The notes under the pieces were generated by a model, which did no database searches, was not told the DNA's origin, and saw only the letters and a program-made list of their open reading frames with translations. 64,000 bases of DNA, from NCBI GenBank assembly GCA_026706075.1, contig JAPOZM010000099.1, positions 145,980 through 209,979 on the forward strand, given 5' to 3'. This stretch comes from Gemmatimonadaceae bacterium. Lineage in GTDB: Bacteria > Latescibacterota > UBA2968 > UBA8231. The translations under genes and the position numbers were made by a program. Of the stretch, positions 45,881 to 58,228 are shown in pieces (position 1 is the stretch's first letter; each line of letters starts with the position of its first letter).

Positions 45881-47727
45881 AGCCGGCTCTCGACCGTCCA
45901 AAGGGAACCCGCTACGACCTGCAGGGCGAGGTGGGCCACTACCTGCAGGCCGTCACCGACCAGTGGCTGCTGCCGGCGCCGGCGGCGAATCCCGCCATGC
46001 TCGAGATCTTCCGGGACCGGGACCGCACGCCGCCGCGGGACCTCGTGCCCTGGGCCGGGGAGTTCGCCGGCAAGTACCTGACCCACGCGGTCCAGATCCT
46101 GCGCCTCACCGGGAACCCGGACCTGCGGCGCCACCTGCGCTCCTTCGTCTCCGACCTGGTGGCCCTGCAGGCGGAGGACGGCTACCTGGGCCCCTGGCCC
46201 CGGGACCACCGGCTCACGGGCACGGCGCCCAACGCCATGGGCGGGCGGGGGACCTGGGACGCCTGGGGCCACTACCACGTCATGCTGGGTCTGCTGCTGT
46301 GGCACGAGGACACCGGCGACCGGTCGGCCCTCGGCTGCGCCGTGGGCATGGGGGACCTGCTGTGCGACCGCTTCCTCGGAGTGAAAAGGCGGGGCCGCCG
46401 CCTCGTCGACACGGGCAGCACCGAGATGAACCTGGCCCCGGTGCACTCCCTGACCCTGCTCCACCGCCGCACCCGCGAGGCCCGCTATCTCGACCTGGCC
46501 CGCCAGATCGTCGCCGAGTTCGCCGCCGCCGGCCGCGACGGCGCTCCCCTGGCCGGGGACTACGCCAACACGGCCCTGGCGGGGCAGCCCTTCTTCGAGA
46601 CCCCCAAGCCGCGGTGGGAGTCCCTGCACCCGGTCATGGGCATGCTCGAGGTCGGCCTCCTCACCGGCGACGGGGACCTGCGCCGGGCCTTCGAGCACAT
46701 CTGGTGGAGCATCGCCGAGCTCGACCGCCACAACAACGGCGGCTTCAGCTCCGGCGAGAAGGCCCAGGGCAACCCCTATCACCCGGGGGCGATCGAGACC
46801 TGCTGCACCATCGCCTGGATGGCCGCCACCGTCGAGATGCTGCGCCTCACCGGGGACCCCCTGGCGGCCGACGAGCTGGAGCTGTCCACCCTCAACTCCG
46901 GCCTCGGCCTGCACTCCCACTCCGGCCGCTGGGTGACCTACGACACCCCCATGGACGGGGTCCGCAAGGCGAGCGCCCACGACATCGTCTTCCAGGCCCG
47001 CGAGGGCAGCCCCGAGCTCAACTGCTGCTCGGTGAACGGCCCCCGGGCCCTGGGCATGATCTCTGACTGGGCGGTCATGACCGACGGGGACGAGACCCTC
47101 ACCCTCAACTGGTACGGCCCGGGGCGGATCCAGGCCGAGGTCGCCGGCACCCCCGTGACCCTTGCGAGCGTCACCGACTACCCGGTGGAGCCGGCGGTCC
47201 AGCTGTCGGTCACGCCCCGCCGGGCCTCGGAGTTCACCCTGCGGCTGCGCATCCCGCGATGGTCGGAGCGCACCCGGGCCCGCGTCAACGGCGAGCCCGT
47301 GAGGGGGGTGCGCGCCGGGAGCTGGCTGGATATCCGGCGCCGCTGGAAGCGCGGCGACCGCGTCGACCTGCGCTTCGACTTCCGGCCCCACCGCTGGGTG
47401 GGGGAGCGGGAGTGCCGCGGCCTCACCTCCCTCTACCGCGGCCCCCTGCTGCTGGCCTGGGACCGCCGCTTCAGCGACTGCGACGAGGGGGATCTGCCGG
47501 CCCTCGATGCCAGGGAGCTGCGCCTGCAGCGGGTGGAGTGGACGGGACCCGCCCCGGCGCCGGAGTTGCTGGTGCGCTGCCGCGGGGCCGGGGGCCGCGA
47601 TCTGACCCTCTGCGACTTCGCCAGCGCCGGCGAGGGGGGATCGCCCTACCGGAGCTGGCTGAAGGTGCGCCACGCCGGCCGCCCTCGGAGGTTCGCCCGC
47701 GACAACCCGCTGCGCTCCTTCCGCTGA
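45877..47727 (+). CDS. GH127-like beta-L-arabinofuranosidase family protein (DUF1680)
   Basis: A 616-residue protein with the (alpha/alpha)6 barrel and beta-sandwich layout of GH127. The zinc-thiolate site of characterised members is recognisable: Glu307 and Cys309 in AIETCCTIAWM, and Cys383-Cys384 in LNCCSVNGPRALG. In that family a cysteine acts as nucleophile. There is no signal peptide, so it probably cleaves imported arabinose-containing oligosaccharides. The start codon overlaps the M28 stop (ATGA), an unusual pairing of glycosidase and peptidase that points to a glycopeptide such as plant extensin-type hydroxyproline arabinosides. Confidence 0.88.
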   Translation: MKPALDRPKGTRYDLQGEVGHYLQAVTDQWLLPAPAANPAMLEIFRDRDRTPPRDLVPWAGEFAGKYLTHAVQILRLTGNPDLRRHLRSFVSDLVALQAEDGYLGPWPRDHRLTGTAPNAMGGRGTWDAWGHYHVMLGLLLWHEDTGDRSALGCAVGMGDLLCDRFLGVKRRGRRLVDTGSTEMNLAPVHSLTLLHRRTREARYLDLARQIVAEFAAAGRDGAPLAGDYANTALAGQPFFETPKPRWESLHPVMGMLEVGLLTGDGDLRRAFEHIWWSIAELDRHNNGGFSSGEKAQGNPYHPGAIETCCTIAWMAATVEMLRLTGDPLAADELELSTLNSGLGLHSHSGRWVTYDTPMDGVRKASAHDIVFQAREGSPELNCCSVNGPRALGMISDWAVMTDGDETLTLNWYGPGRIQAEVAGTPVTLASVTDYPVEPAVQLSVTPRRASEFTLRLRIPRWSERTRARVNGEPVRGVRAGSWLDIRRRWKRGDRVDLRFDFRPHRWVGERECRGLTSLYRGPLLLAWDRRFSDCDEGDLPALDARELRLQRVEWTGPAPAPELLVRCRGAGGRDLTLCDFASAGEGGSPYRSWLKVRHAGRPRRFARDNPLRSFR

Positions 47728-47874
47728 GCCGGCAGCTCGCGGCCACCCGCGCCGTCACCTGACCGCAGCGCGATTCCTGCTCGACAACGTGCCTGCCGGC
47801 TGAACCAGCTGTTCAGGGCGCATCCACATCATCCGGCTGCGCCGGGCGGCGAGAGTTGCCGAGCCCTTCCGGAG

Positions 47875-48345
47875 CTAGGGAACGGGTGCAGTCGGGCGAG
47901 CCCCGGCGTGGACATACAGCATCCAGTAGATGGCGACGCCCGAGAGCCCGACGAACATCCAGATCGGCCACAGCCAGCGCGTGACCCGGCGGTGGCGGCC
48001 GTAGCGGCCCCTCCAAGCATGGAGAAGCGCGGCGAAGACGAGTGGAACCATGCCCGCGGCGAGGATGACGTGGGGGACGAGGATGGCGAAGTAGAGGGGC
48101 CGGGTCCAGTCGCGGAGGGGGTACGGGACGGAGCCGACAAGCAGGTGATAGACGGAGTACGAGGCCAGGAACAGGGCCGACATGGCCACGGCTCCGAGCA
48201 TGCACAGGCGATGCGGACCCTGGCGTCCGGAGCGGATGAAGAGGAAGCCCGCCGTGAGGAAGAGGGTTGCGGCGCCGTTGAGGGCGGCGTTCAGAGTTGG
48301 GAGATCGGTGACTGACACGTCTGCCGCGGATGGCAACTCCACCAC
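47875..48345 (-). CDS. DUF420 membrane protein (CtaM/YozB-like)
   Basis: A 156-residue protein with four hydrophobic helices (GAATLFLTAGFLFI, CMLGAVAMSALFLASYSVYHLL, YFAILVPHVILAAGMVPLVF, WPIWMFVGLSGVAIYWMLY; each is a separate helix) and histidines near helix ends. DUF420 proteins in Firmicutes are needed for maturation of haem-copper oxidases. The start is at tandem GTG codons (48345 or 48342). Its GGAGG ribosome site falls inside a strong hairpin just upstream (48347-48380), so translation may be regulated by RNA folding. No cytochrome oxidase genes are in the window. The 147-base gap to the GH127 gene is empty. Confidence 0.8.
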   Translation of the reverse strand: MVELPSAADVSVTDLPTLNAALNGAATLFLTAGFLFIRSGRQGPHRLCMLGAVAMSALFLASYSVYHLLVGSVPYPLRDWTRPLYFAILVPHVILAAGMVPLVFAALLHAWRGRYGRHRRVTRWLWPIWMFVGLSGVAIYWMLYVHAGARPTAPVP

Positions 48346-48346
48346 G

Positions 48347-48380
48347 GTGGGAGGCCTCCGGTCCGGGGAGGCCTCCCCAC
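48347..48380 (-). promoter_or_regulatory. Hairpin between tRNA-Thr and DUF420 gene, covering its ribosome site
   Basis: On the minus strand, GTGGGGAGGCCTCCCC and CCGGAGGCCTCCCAC pair over about 14 bases with one bulged G and a small loop. The 3' arm contains the GGAGG expected to serve the DUF420 start 2 bases beyond the stem. There is no U-tract, so a processing site for the tRNA transcript or a ribosome-blocking fold is likelier than a terminator. Confidence 0.5.
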
Positions 48381-48382
48381 TA

Positions 48383-48458
48383 TGGAGCCACCCGCCGGAG
48401 TCGAACCGGCGACCTACTCATTACGAGTGAGTTGCTCTACCAACTGAGCTAGGGTGGC
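48383..48458 (-). tRNA. tRNA-Thr, anticodon CGT
   Basis: A 76-base cloverleaf with CCA encoded. The acceptor stem is GCCACCC/GGGTGGC, D arm GCTC-AGTTGGTA-GAGC, anticodon stem ACTCA/TGAGT, loop CTCGTAA (anticodon CGT, reading ACG), and T arm GCCGG-TTCGACT-CCGGC. All stems pair perfectly. It lies 112 bases downstream of ftsA on the same strand. Confidence 0.97.
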
Positions 48459-48570
48459 CAAGATCTTGCGGCGCAACAGGATGGGAGAAATCAAGACCTC
48501 CCCTGCGGAAGGGCGCCGGAACCGGGGGAATCTACGGGGCGACGCCGAATCCGGTCAACGGCCCCCCGGC

Positions 48571-49782
48571 TCAGAGGAAGCTGAACAGGCGCGCCACCCG
48601 GTCGACGAACCGTGATCGGCTGCGGCCTCCGCCCGATGATCTCAGGTCGACGCCGGTATCGCAGGCGAAACGGAGCAGACCGATGCTGGTGGCGTACTCG
48701 GGGGTCTGCACGGATTCGGGAGCGATGATCTCGGTGGGAACGCCGATGCGCACCGGCATGCGCAGAGCCTCCTCGCCGAACCGGTCGAGGTTCCGCAGCA
48801 GGGCGCCGCCGCCGGTGAAGACCATGCCGGTGGTCAGCAGGTGACCGCAGCCGCTGCTCTCGATCTCCTGGGCGACGAACTCCAGCATCTCCTGCTGCCG
48901 CGCCTCGATGATGCCGTCGAGATCCTCCCGTTTGATCGTGTGGGATCGCCCCGCCGTTGTCTGGAAGGTAAGGGGTTCGCCGGCCTCCTCGGCATCGGTG
49001 CACACGCCGCCGAAGTTGCACTTCAACTCTTCCGCCTCCCGTGGAGAGGTGTTGAGCACCATCGACAGGTCGCGGGTGATGTCCTGGCCGCCCAGGGGCA
49101 CCTCGGCGAGGTGACGCAGGGAGCCGCCGGCGTACAGGGCCATGTCGCAGGTGCCGGCGCCGAGATCCAGGAGGCCGACCCCCATATCGCGCTCGTCCGT
49201 GCTCAGCAGCGAAGCGGCGGTAGCCACCGATTCCACCAGGAACCCGGCGATGGCCACGCCCGCTTCCTCCGCGGCGCGCTGCAGCGTGGTGCAGGCTTGG
49301 TCGGAGGCCGTTGCGCTCAGAGTCTCGACCTCGAGTTTGTGTCCGTGGAGCCAGAGGGGGTTCTGCACCGGCTCGCCGTCGACGGCGTAGCTCTGCACGA
49401 AGCGATGGAGGATCGCGGCCTCCGACGGCGGTGCCGTGGCCTCGGCGGCGGCCAGGGCGCGCTCCACATCCTCGTCGTCGATCGGGTCGGAGGGGCCGGC
49501 GATGGCCACGGCGCTACGGCTCGCATGGGCCTGCACGTCACGGCCGGCGATGCCGGCGTAGGCTCCGGTGATGCGCAGTCCGGCGGCGCGCTCCGCTTCG
49601 GCCACGGCTGTCCGCATCGACTCGACCACGAGAGGCATGTCGATGACGGCACTGCGGCGGATGCCACGGCAGGGGCTGGTGCCGATCCCCAGGACCTTGC
49701 AGTCCCCGCTGGACTCGGCTTGGCCCACGAGGCAGCGGACGCGGGAAGCTCCGATATCGAGTATGACGACGGGTGATGACAT
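48571..49782 (-). CDS. ftsA: Cell division protein FtsA
   Basis: A 403-residue actin-like protein that tethers FtsZ to the membrane and recruits late division proteins. The ATPase elements are VILDIGASRVRCLVG near the N-terminus, VGLLDLGAGTCDMALY in the middle and GMVFTGGGALL toward the C-terminus; the 1C subdomain replaces actin 1B. The protein ends in an amphipathic membrane-targeting helix, RFVDRVARLFSFL. The start at 49782 (MSSPVV) was chosen because upstream sequence is not family-like. FtsA is usually followed by ftsZ and preceded by ftsQ, but here it stands alone, followed by tRNA-Thr and divergent from ssb. Confidence 0.93.
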   Translation of the reverse strand: MSSPVVILDIGASRVRCLVGQAESSGDCKVLGIGTSPCRGIRRSAVIDMPLVVESMRTAVAEAERAAGLRITGAYAGIAGRDVQAHASRSAVAIAGPSDPIDDEDVERALAAAEATAPPSEAAILHRFVQSYAVDGEPVQNPLWLHGHKLEVETLSATASDQACTTLQRAAEEAGVAIAGFLVESVATAASLLSTDERDMGVGLLDLGAGTCDMALYAGGSLRHLAEVPLGGQDITRDLSMVLNTSPREAEELKCNFGGVCTDAEEAGEPLTFQTTAGRSHTIKREDLDGIIEARQQEMLEFVAQEIESSGCGHLLTTGMVFTGGGALLRNLDRFGEEALRMPVRIGVPTEIIAPESVQTPEYATSIGLLRFACDTGVDLRSSGGGRSRSRFVDRVARLFSFL

Positions 49783-50027
49783 GGATCGTATGCCTGTCCC
49801 CTTGGTGGTTGGCTGGTTCTGCCGCCATCGCGACAAGGTTGGGCGAAGGCCCGCCCTTGGGACGGCAGGGTGGAGATCGAGGACGACCGGGAGGCCGGGG
49901 AATGCGGGGAGGGGGCTTCTGATGCCGCTGGAGAGCCCCCGGGGGAGGAGGTCTCCAGACCGTTCCGGGGCATTTCGAGACGGAACGGCCGAGTGTTAGT
50001 CAAGGTAGCTTGGGACCCCCCCCGTAG

Positions 50028-50045
50028 TCAAGCGAATTCGCTTGA
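50028..50045. promoter_or_regulatory. Perfect 18-bp palindrome at the ssb promoter
   Basis: TCAAGCGAATTCGCTTGA is a perfect inverted repeat whose right end forms part of the -35 hexamer of the ssb promoter. TAGTCAAG at its left end (50025-50032) also occurs 28 bases further left at 49997-50004. A repressor bound here could control ssb and possibly the divergent ftsA. Confidence 0.6.
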
Positions 50046-50070
50046 CCGGGTATTGGGTCAGGTGTAAGAT
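50042..50070 (+). promoter_or_regulatory. Sigma-70-like promoter of ssb
   Basis: TTGACC (50042-50047), a 17-base spacer and TAAGAT (50065-50070) give a near-consensus promoter 54 bases upstream of the ssb ATG. The rest of the 342-base ftsA-ssb gap (49783-50124) holds a C-run near 50016-50023 and no gene that I can support. Confidence 0.7.
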
Positions 50071-50124
50071 AGTCCGCCCTCATCGCGGGGTCCCGCGGCC
50101 TACCAAATCCCAGAGGAGAACTCC

Positions 50125-50616
50125 ATGGCACGGGGGGTCAACAAGGTCATCCTGATCGGCAACCTCGGGGGCGATCCCGAGGTCCGTTACACGCCGAACG
50201 GCGCTGCCGTCGCCAACGTCAGCTTGGCCACCAACGAGAGCTGGACCGACCGCAGCGGCGAGCGCCAGGAGCGCACCGAGTGGCACCGTCTCGTTCTCTG
50301 GAGCAAACTGGCCGAGATCGCCGGGCAGTACCTGCGCAAGGGCAGCAAAGTCTTCGTGGAGGGGCGGCTGCAGACCCGTTCCTGGGACGACCAGAGCGGC
50401 CAGAAGCGCTACACCACCGAGGTGGTGGTCAACGACATGCAGATGCTCGATGGCCGCGGCGAGGGCGGCGGCCCCGGAGGGCCTCCCCCTCCGGGTGGCC
50501 CGTCCGACGGCGGCGCGACCGGTGGTGACTTCCCGCCGACGGGTGAGGCCGGTGGCCCCCAAGGTGGGGCCGGGGGACCGCAGAGTCCGGCCGAAGACGA
50601 CGACCTGCCCTTCTGA
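50125..50616 (+). CDS. ssb: Single-stranded DNA-binding protein
   Basis: A 163-residue SSB with AGAGGAG before the ATG. The OB-fold is complete ([50 protein letters not shown]). A glycine/proline-rich flexible tail follows, and the acidic tip DDDLPF recruits repair and replication proteins. It binds single-stranded DNA as a tetramer. The gene has its own strong promoter with a palindrome over the -35, suggesting regulation, perhaps by DNA damage. Two unrelated genes follow at 23 bases and by overlap. Confidence 0.97.
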   Translation: MARGVNKVILIGNLGGDPEVRYTPNGAAVANVSLATNESWTDRSGERQERTEWHRLVLWSKLAEIAGQYLRKGSKVFVEGRLQTRSWDDQSGQKRYTTEVVVNDMQMLDGRGEGGGPGGPPPPGGPSDGGATGGDFPPTGEAGGPQGGAGGPQSPAEDDDLPF

Positions 50617-50639
50617 CATCGCAGGCGGCCGACCCCGCC

Positions 50640-51508
50640 ATGGCGGGCAGTTATCTTCACCTGCACCTGGCGACCGGCGCCTTTCGTTCCGCCTTCGGGG
50701 ACGATCCTCCCCGCCGTCCAGTACAGCACGCCGCCTTTCTGGCCGGCTCTGTCGCCCCCGACCTGGGCTTCTTCCCGGGAGGGCCGTCGGCTTTTTCCGA
50801 GCGCGTCCATCACCAGAGCACCGCCGATCTCGTTCGCTCGCTGCTGGCCGTCGCCGACGATGAGATCGAGGCCGCTTTTGCCGCCGGATGGGCGTTGCAC
50901 TTGTGCACCGACGTGACCACCCATCCCGTCGTCAATCGCCGGGCCGACGACCTGCGCCAGGAACGGAGCCGGCAGCCTCCGAGCCGCCTCGACCTCTGGC
51001 ACAAGCGCGTCGAATGGGGAATGGACTGTCACGTACTGGGCGTTCTGCAGCCCCGTCCCCTGTGGCGCGCGGAACTGCACTATCCGGCCCGAGCCGGACG
51101 CCCGAGCCAGTTGGCGGCGGCCGCAACCCAGGTCTTCGAAGGGGGGATCGACGACGGCGCCCTTCGCGCGGGCTGGTCCTCCACGGTCCGCTGGCTGCGC
51201 CGCCTGGCGCCGATCTTCGTCTGGACGGGGGCGTGCCGCTCTCCCGGCCGCGGCCGGACCGCGGCCTCCGTCGGCCCGGTGGTGCAACCGTTGGCCAGGA
51301 GCGTGGGCCGCCTGCTCCAGGACCACGAGAGGCGGGAGGACGAGGCCGCCGTGTTGTCGCCCGAACCGCCGCCATCCGCATTCGTCGACTCCATGATGGG
51401 GGCCGCGAGAGTGGCCGTATCCACCTTCCTGCTCCACCTTCGTGACCGTTTCGAGGATCTGCCCAACCTCGATCTGGACACCGGTGAGCCGGTTGCAGGG
51501 GGACCGGG

Positions 51509-51512
<4 letters not shown>
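50640..51512 (+). CDS. Zinc-dependent phospholipase C-like protein
   Basis: A 290-residue all-helical protein whose histidine/aspartate spacing matches the zinc-dependent phospholipase C/S1-P1 nuclease-like family: HLHLATG at the N-terminus, SVAPDLGFFPG, HHQSTADLV, GWALHLCTDVTTHP and WGMDCHVL. Such proteins bind a trinuclear zinc site. There is no signal peptide, unlike secreted phospholipases, so an intracellular phosphodiesterase or a non-catalytic role is possible. It lies 23 bases after ssb and overlaps the next membrane-protein gene (GTGA). Confidence 0.75.
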
Positions 51513-55917
<4,405 letters not shown>

Positions 55918-55923
55918 CGGACG

Positions 55924-57084
55924 ATGGCCGGCGGCCTTCCGGTTCAGCTGACCTCCCTGGCCCTGCTGGCCGGCACCGTTCTCTACCTCGGCGTCGTGGT
56001 CTGGCTGCTGACCGGCATCGGCCGCAGCCGGCGCGCCCCGGGGACGACCCTCCCGCCGCCTCCGGTGTCGGTGGTCGTCGCCGCCCGCGACGAGGGCGAC
56101 AGGATCGGGGCCTGCGTCCGCTCCCTGGCCGGACAGACCTACGGCGGAGCCTTGCAGATCGTCGTCGTCGACGACCGCTCGGGGGACCGTACGGGCCGTG
56201 TCCTGGCGGCGCTCCGCTCGGACTGGCGGGCGGCGGCCGAGCTGGTCCTGGTGCGGGCGCCGGACCCGCCGCTCTACGCCTGCCCGAAGAAGAGCGCCCT
56301 GGCCGCCGGGATCGACAGGGCCGAAGGGGAGATCCTGCTGTTCACCGACGCCGACTGCCAGCCGCCCCCGGAGTGGGTGGGGGCGATGGTCTCGCGGTTC
56401 GACGGGGGTGTGGGGCTGGTGGCGGGGTATGCCTATCCCCATCCCACCGCCGGCGTCCGGCAGCGAGTGCTTGCGCTGGACAACCTGGGGGTGGCCGCCC
56501 TGGCGGAGGGCAGTATCGGCATGGAGGCTCCGTTGGCCTGCACGGGAAGGAGCCTGGCCTACCGGCGCGCCGTGTACGACGAGGTCGGCGGATTCGAGGC
56601 CATCGGCCACCTCGTCAGCGGTGACGACGTCTACTTCCTGCGGCTGGTGACAGCGCGGACCGGCTGGGGCGTCCGCTACTGCGCCGATGAGGCGGCGGCG
56701 GTGCCCTCCGCCCCGCCGCCGCTCCACTGGGGCGCGTTGCTGGATCAGAAGGTGCGGCATGCCTCCAAGGCCTCCCGCTACGAGGGCGGCGCCCGGTGGC
56801 TCGGGGCCGCGGTGTACCTCTACCACGCGGCCCTCCTCGCCGGCGGCCTGCTGGCGGCGGGCGGGAACCAGGCGACCTTCTTTCTATGCTGCTGGCTGAC
56901 GCGTTGGCTGGCCGACCTGATCCTCCTCGCCCGGTTCTCGCCGAGAGCCTCCGACCGATTCGGCCTCCTCCTCCTGCCGGTGGTGGAGATCCTCTATATT
57001 CCCTATGTGCTGCTCCTGGTACCCCTGGGGCGCGCCGGATGGTTCCGCTGGAAGAGCGGCACCGCTCCCCTCTCCCGATCCTGA
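55924..57084 (+). CDS. Membrane-anchored family 2 glycosyltransferase
   Basis: A 386-residue GT2 enzyme. A TM helix at residues 8-30 precedes the GT-A domain, with SVVVAARDEGD, IVVVDDRSGDRT, the metal-binding FTDADC and the acceptor-site SGDD. The usual QxxRW appears as DQKVRHASK, an atypical form. Two or three C-terminal helices (around residues 295-375) follow. Such enzymes elongate cell-surface glycans on the inner face of the membrane. It lies 6 bases after the Wzi-like gene. Confidence 0.88.
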   Translation: MAGGLPVQLTSLALLAGTVLYLGVVVWLLTGIGRSRRAPGTTLPPPPVSVVVAARDEGDRIGACVRSLAGQTYGGALQIVVVDDRSGDRTGRVLAALRSDWRAAAELVLVRAPDPPLYACPKKSALAAGIDRAEGEILLFTDADCQPPPEWVGAMVSRFDGGVGLVAGYAYPHPTAGVRQRVLALDNLGVAALAEGSIGMEAPLACTGRSLAYRRAVYDEVGGFEAIGHLVSGDDVYFLRLVTARTGWGVRYCADEAAAVPSAPPPLHWGALLDQKVRHASKASRYEGGARWLGAAVYLYHAALLAGGLLAAGGNQATFFLCCWLTRWLADLILLARFSPRASDRFGLLLLPVVEILYIPYVLLLVPLGRAGWFRWKSGTAPLSRS

Positions 57085-57099
57085 AAGCAAGACACGGTC

Positions 57100-58215
57100 A
57101 TGGCCCTGGTCTCTCCGAGAGCGGTCCCTCGCTACATCGAGCGCTACGGCTACGCCTTCTCCTGGAGACGGCTGTGGAACGCCTCCAAGGTCCTCGCCTC
57201 CATGGGGCTGTCGTGGAGTCTTCGCCGCCCCATCGTGTGGGGGCGGCCCTTCATGTTGATGGTGGAGCCCACGAACCTGTGCAACCTCAGGTGTCCTCTG
57301 TGCCCCTCGGGCAACGGCGAGATGTCCCGGGAGCGCGGCAACATGGACCTCGGGCACTACAGGAAGCTGATCGACGAGACCGGGGACGACCTGGTCCTCC
57401 TGCTCCTGTGGAACCAGGGCGAGCCCTTCATCAACAAGGGTCTCGCGGAGATGATCCGCTACGCGCACGAGAAGCGGATCCCCACGATCACGAGCACCAA
57501 CGGCCACTTCGTGCGCTCCCGGGAGGAGGCCCTCGAGCTGGTGGACAGCGGGCTCGACGAGATCATCATTTCCCTCGATGGGGTCGACCAGGAGACCTAC
57601 GAGCGCTACCGCGTGGGCGGCAAGCTGGAGCGGGTCCTGGAGGCAGCGAGACTGCTGGCAGAGGCCAAACGCGAGCGCGGCTCCCGGACCCCGCTGGTCA
57701 ATCTCCAGTTCATCGTCTTCCGCCACAACGAGGAGGACCTGACCGAGGCCGTGCGCCTGGCGCGGGAGCTCGAGGCCGACCAGTTCCTCGTCAAGACCGC
57801 CCAGGTCTACTCCCCGGAAGAGGCCGCCACATTCCTTCCGGAGCAGGACCTCTACCGGCGCTATGAGGGGCTGGAGGAGAACGGCCGGCCGCCCGGCCCC
57901 GAGGGGAACGGGTTGCGGGTGAAGGGACAGCCGGCGCGGGGCTGCAAGGTCCTCTGGTACAGCTCCATGGTCAACTGGAACGGCGACGTGGCCCCTTGCT
58001 GCTTCGACAAGGATGTCGACTACCGGCTTGGGAACGCGTTCTCCGCCGATGCCGCCAACGGTCGCGAGGGCGCCTTCGGGGAGGCCTGGCGGGGCCGCGC
58101 CTATGCGGACTTTCGCCGTACCGTGCACACGGATCGCGGCGCCGTCGACATGTGCAGCAACTGCTCCGAGGGCTACCGCGGCATGTTTTCCCTGGTGAAG
58201 GAACTGCGCGGCTGA
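57100..58215 (+). CDS. Radical SAM/SPASM protein
   Basis: A 371-residue radical SAM enzyme. The cluster-binding CNLRCPLC has the canonical C-x3-C-x2-C at Cys61, Cys65 and Cys68 after VEPTNL. The SPASM-type C-terminal part has GCKVLWYSSMVNWNGDVAPCC and MCSNCSEG (read as separate cysteine clusters), which would bind auxiliary clusters. SPASM enzymes modify peptides or sugars by radical chemistry. Its place between two GT2 genes, 15 and 13 bases apart, suggests modification of a glycan or glycan-lipid; no RiPP precursor or transporter is next to it. Confidence 0.9.
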   Translation: MALVSPRAVPRYIERYGYAFSWRRLWNASKVLASMGLSWSLRRPIVWGRPFMLMVEPTNLCNLRCPLCPSGNGEMSRERGNMDLGHYRKLIDETGDDLVLLLLWNQGEPFINKGLAEMIRYAHEKRIPTITSTNGHFVRSREEALELVDSGLDEIIISLDGVDQETYERYRVGGKLERVLEAARLLAEAKRERGSRTPLVNLQFIVFRHNEEDLTEAVRLARELEADQFLVKTAQVYSPEEAATFLPEQDLYRRYEGLEENGRPPGPEGNGLRVKGQPARGCKVLWYSSMVNWNGDVAPCCFDKDVDYRLGNAFSADAANGREGAFGEAWRGRAYADFRRTVHTDRGAVDMCSNCSEGYRGMFSLVKELRG

Positions 58216-58228
58216 TCCCGCCGGCCCG

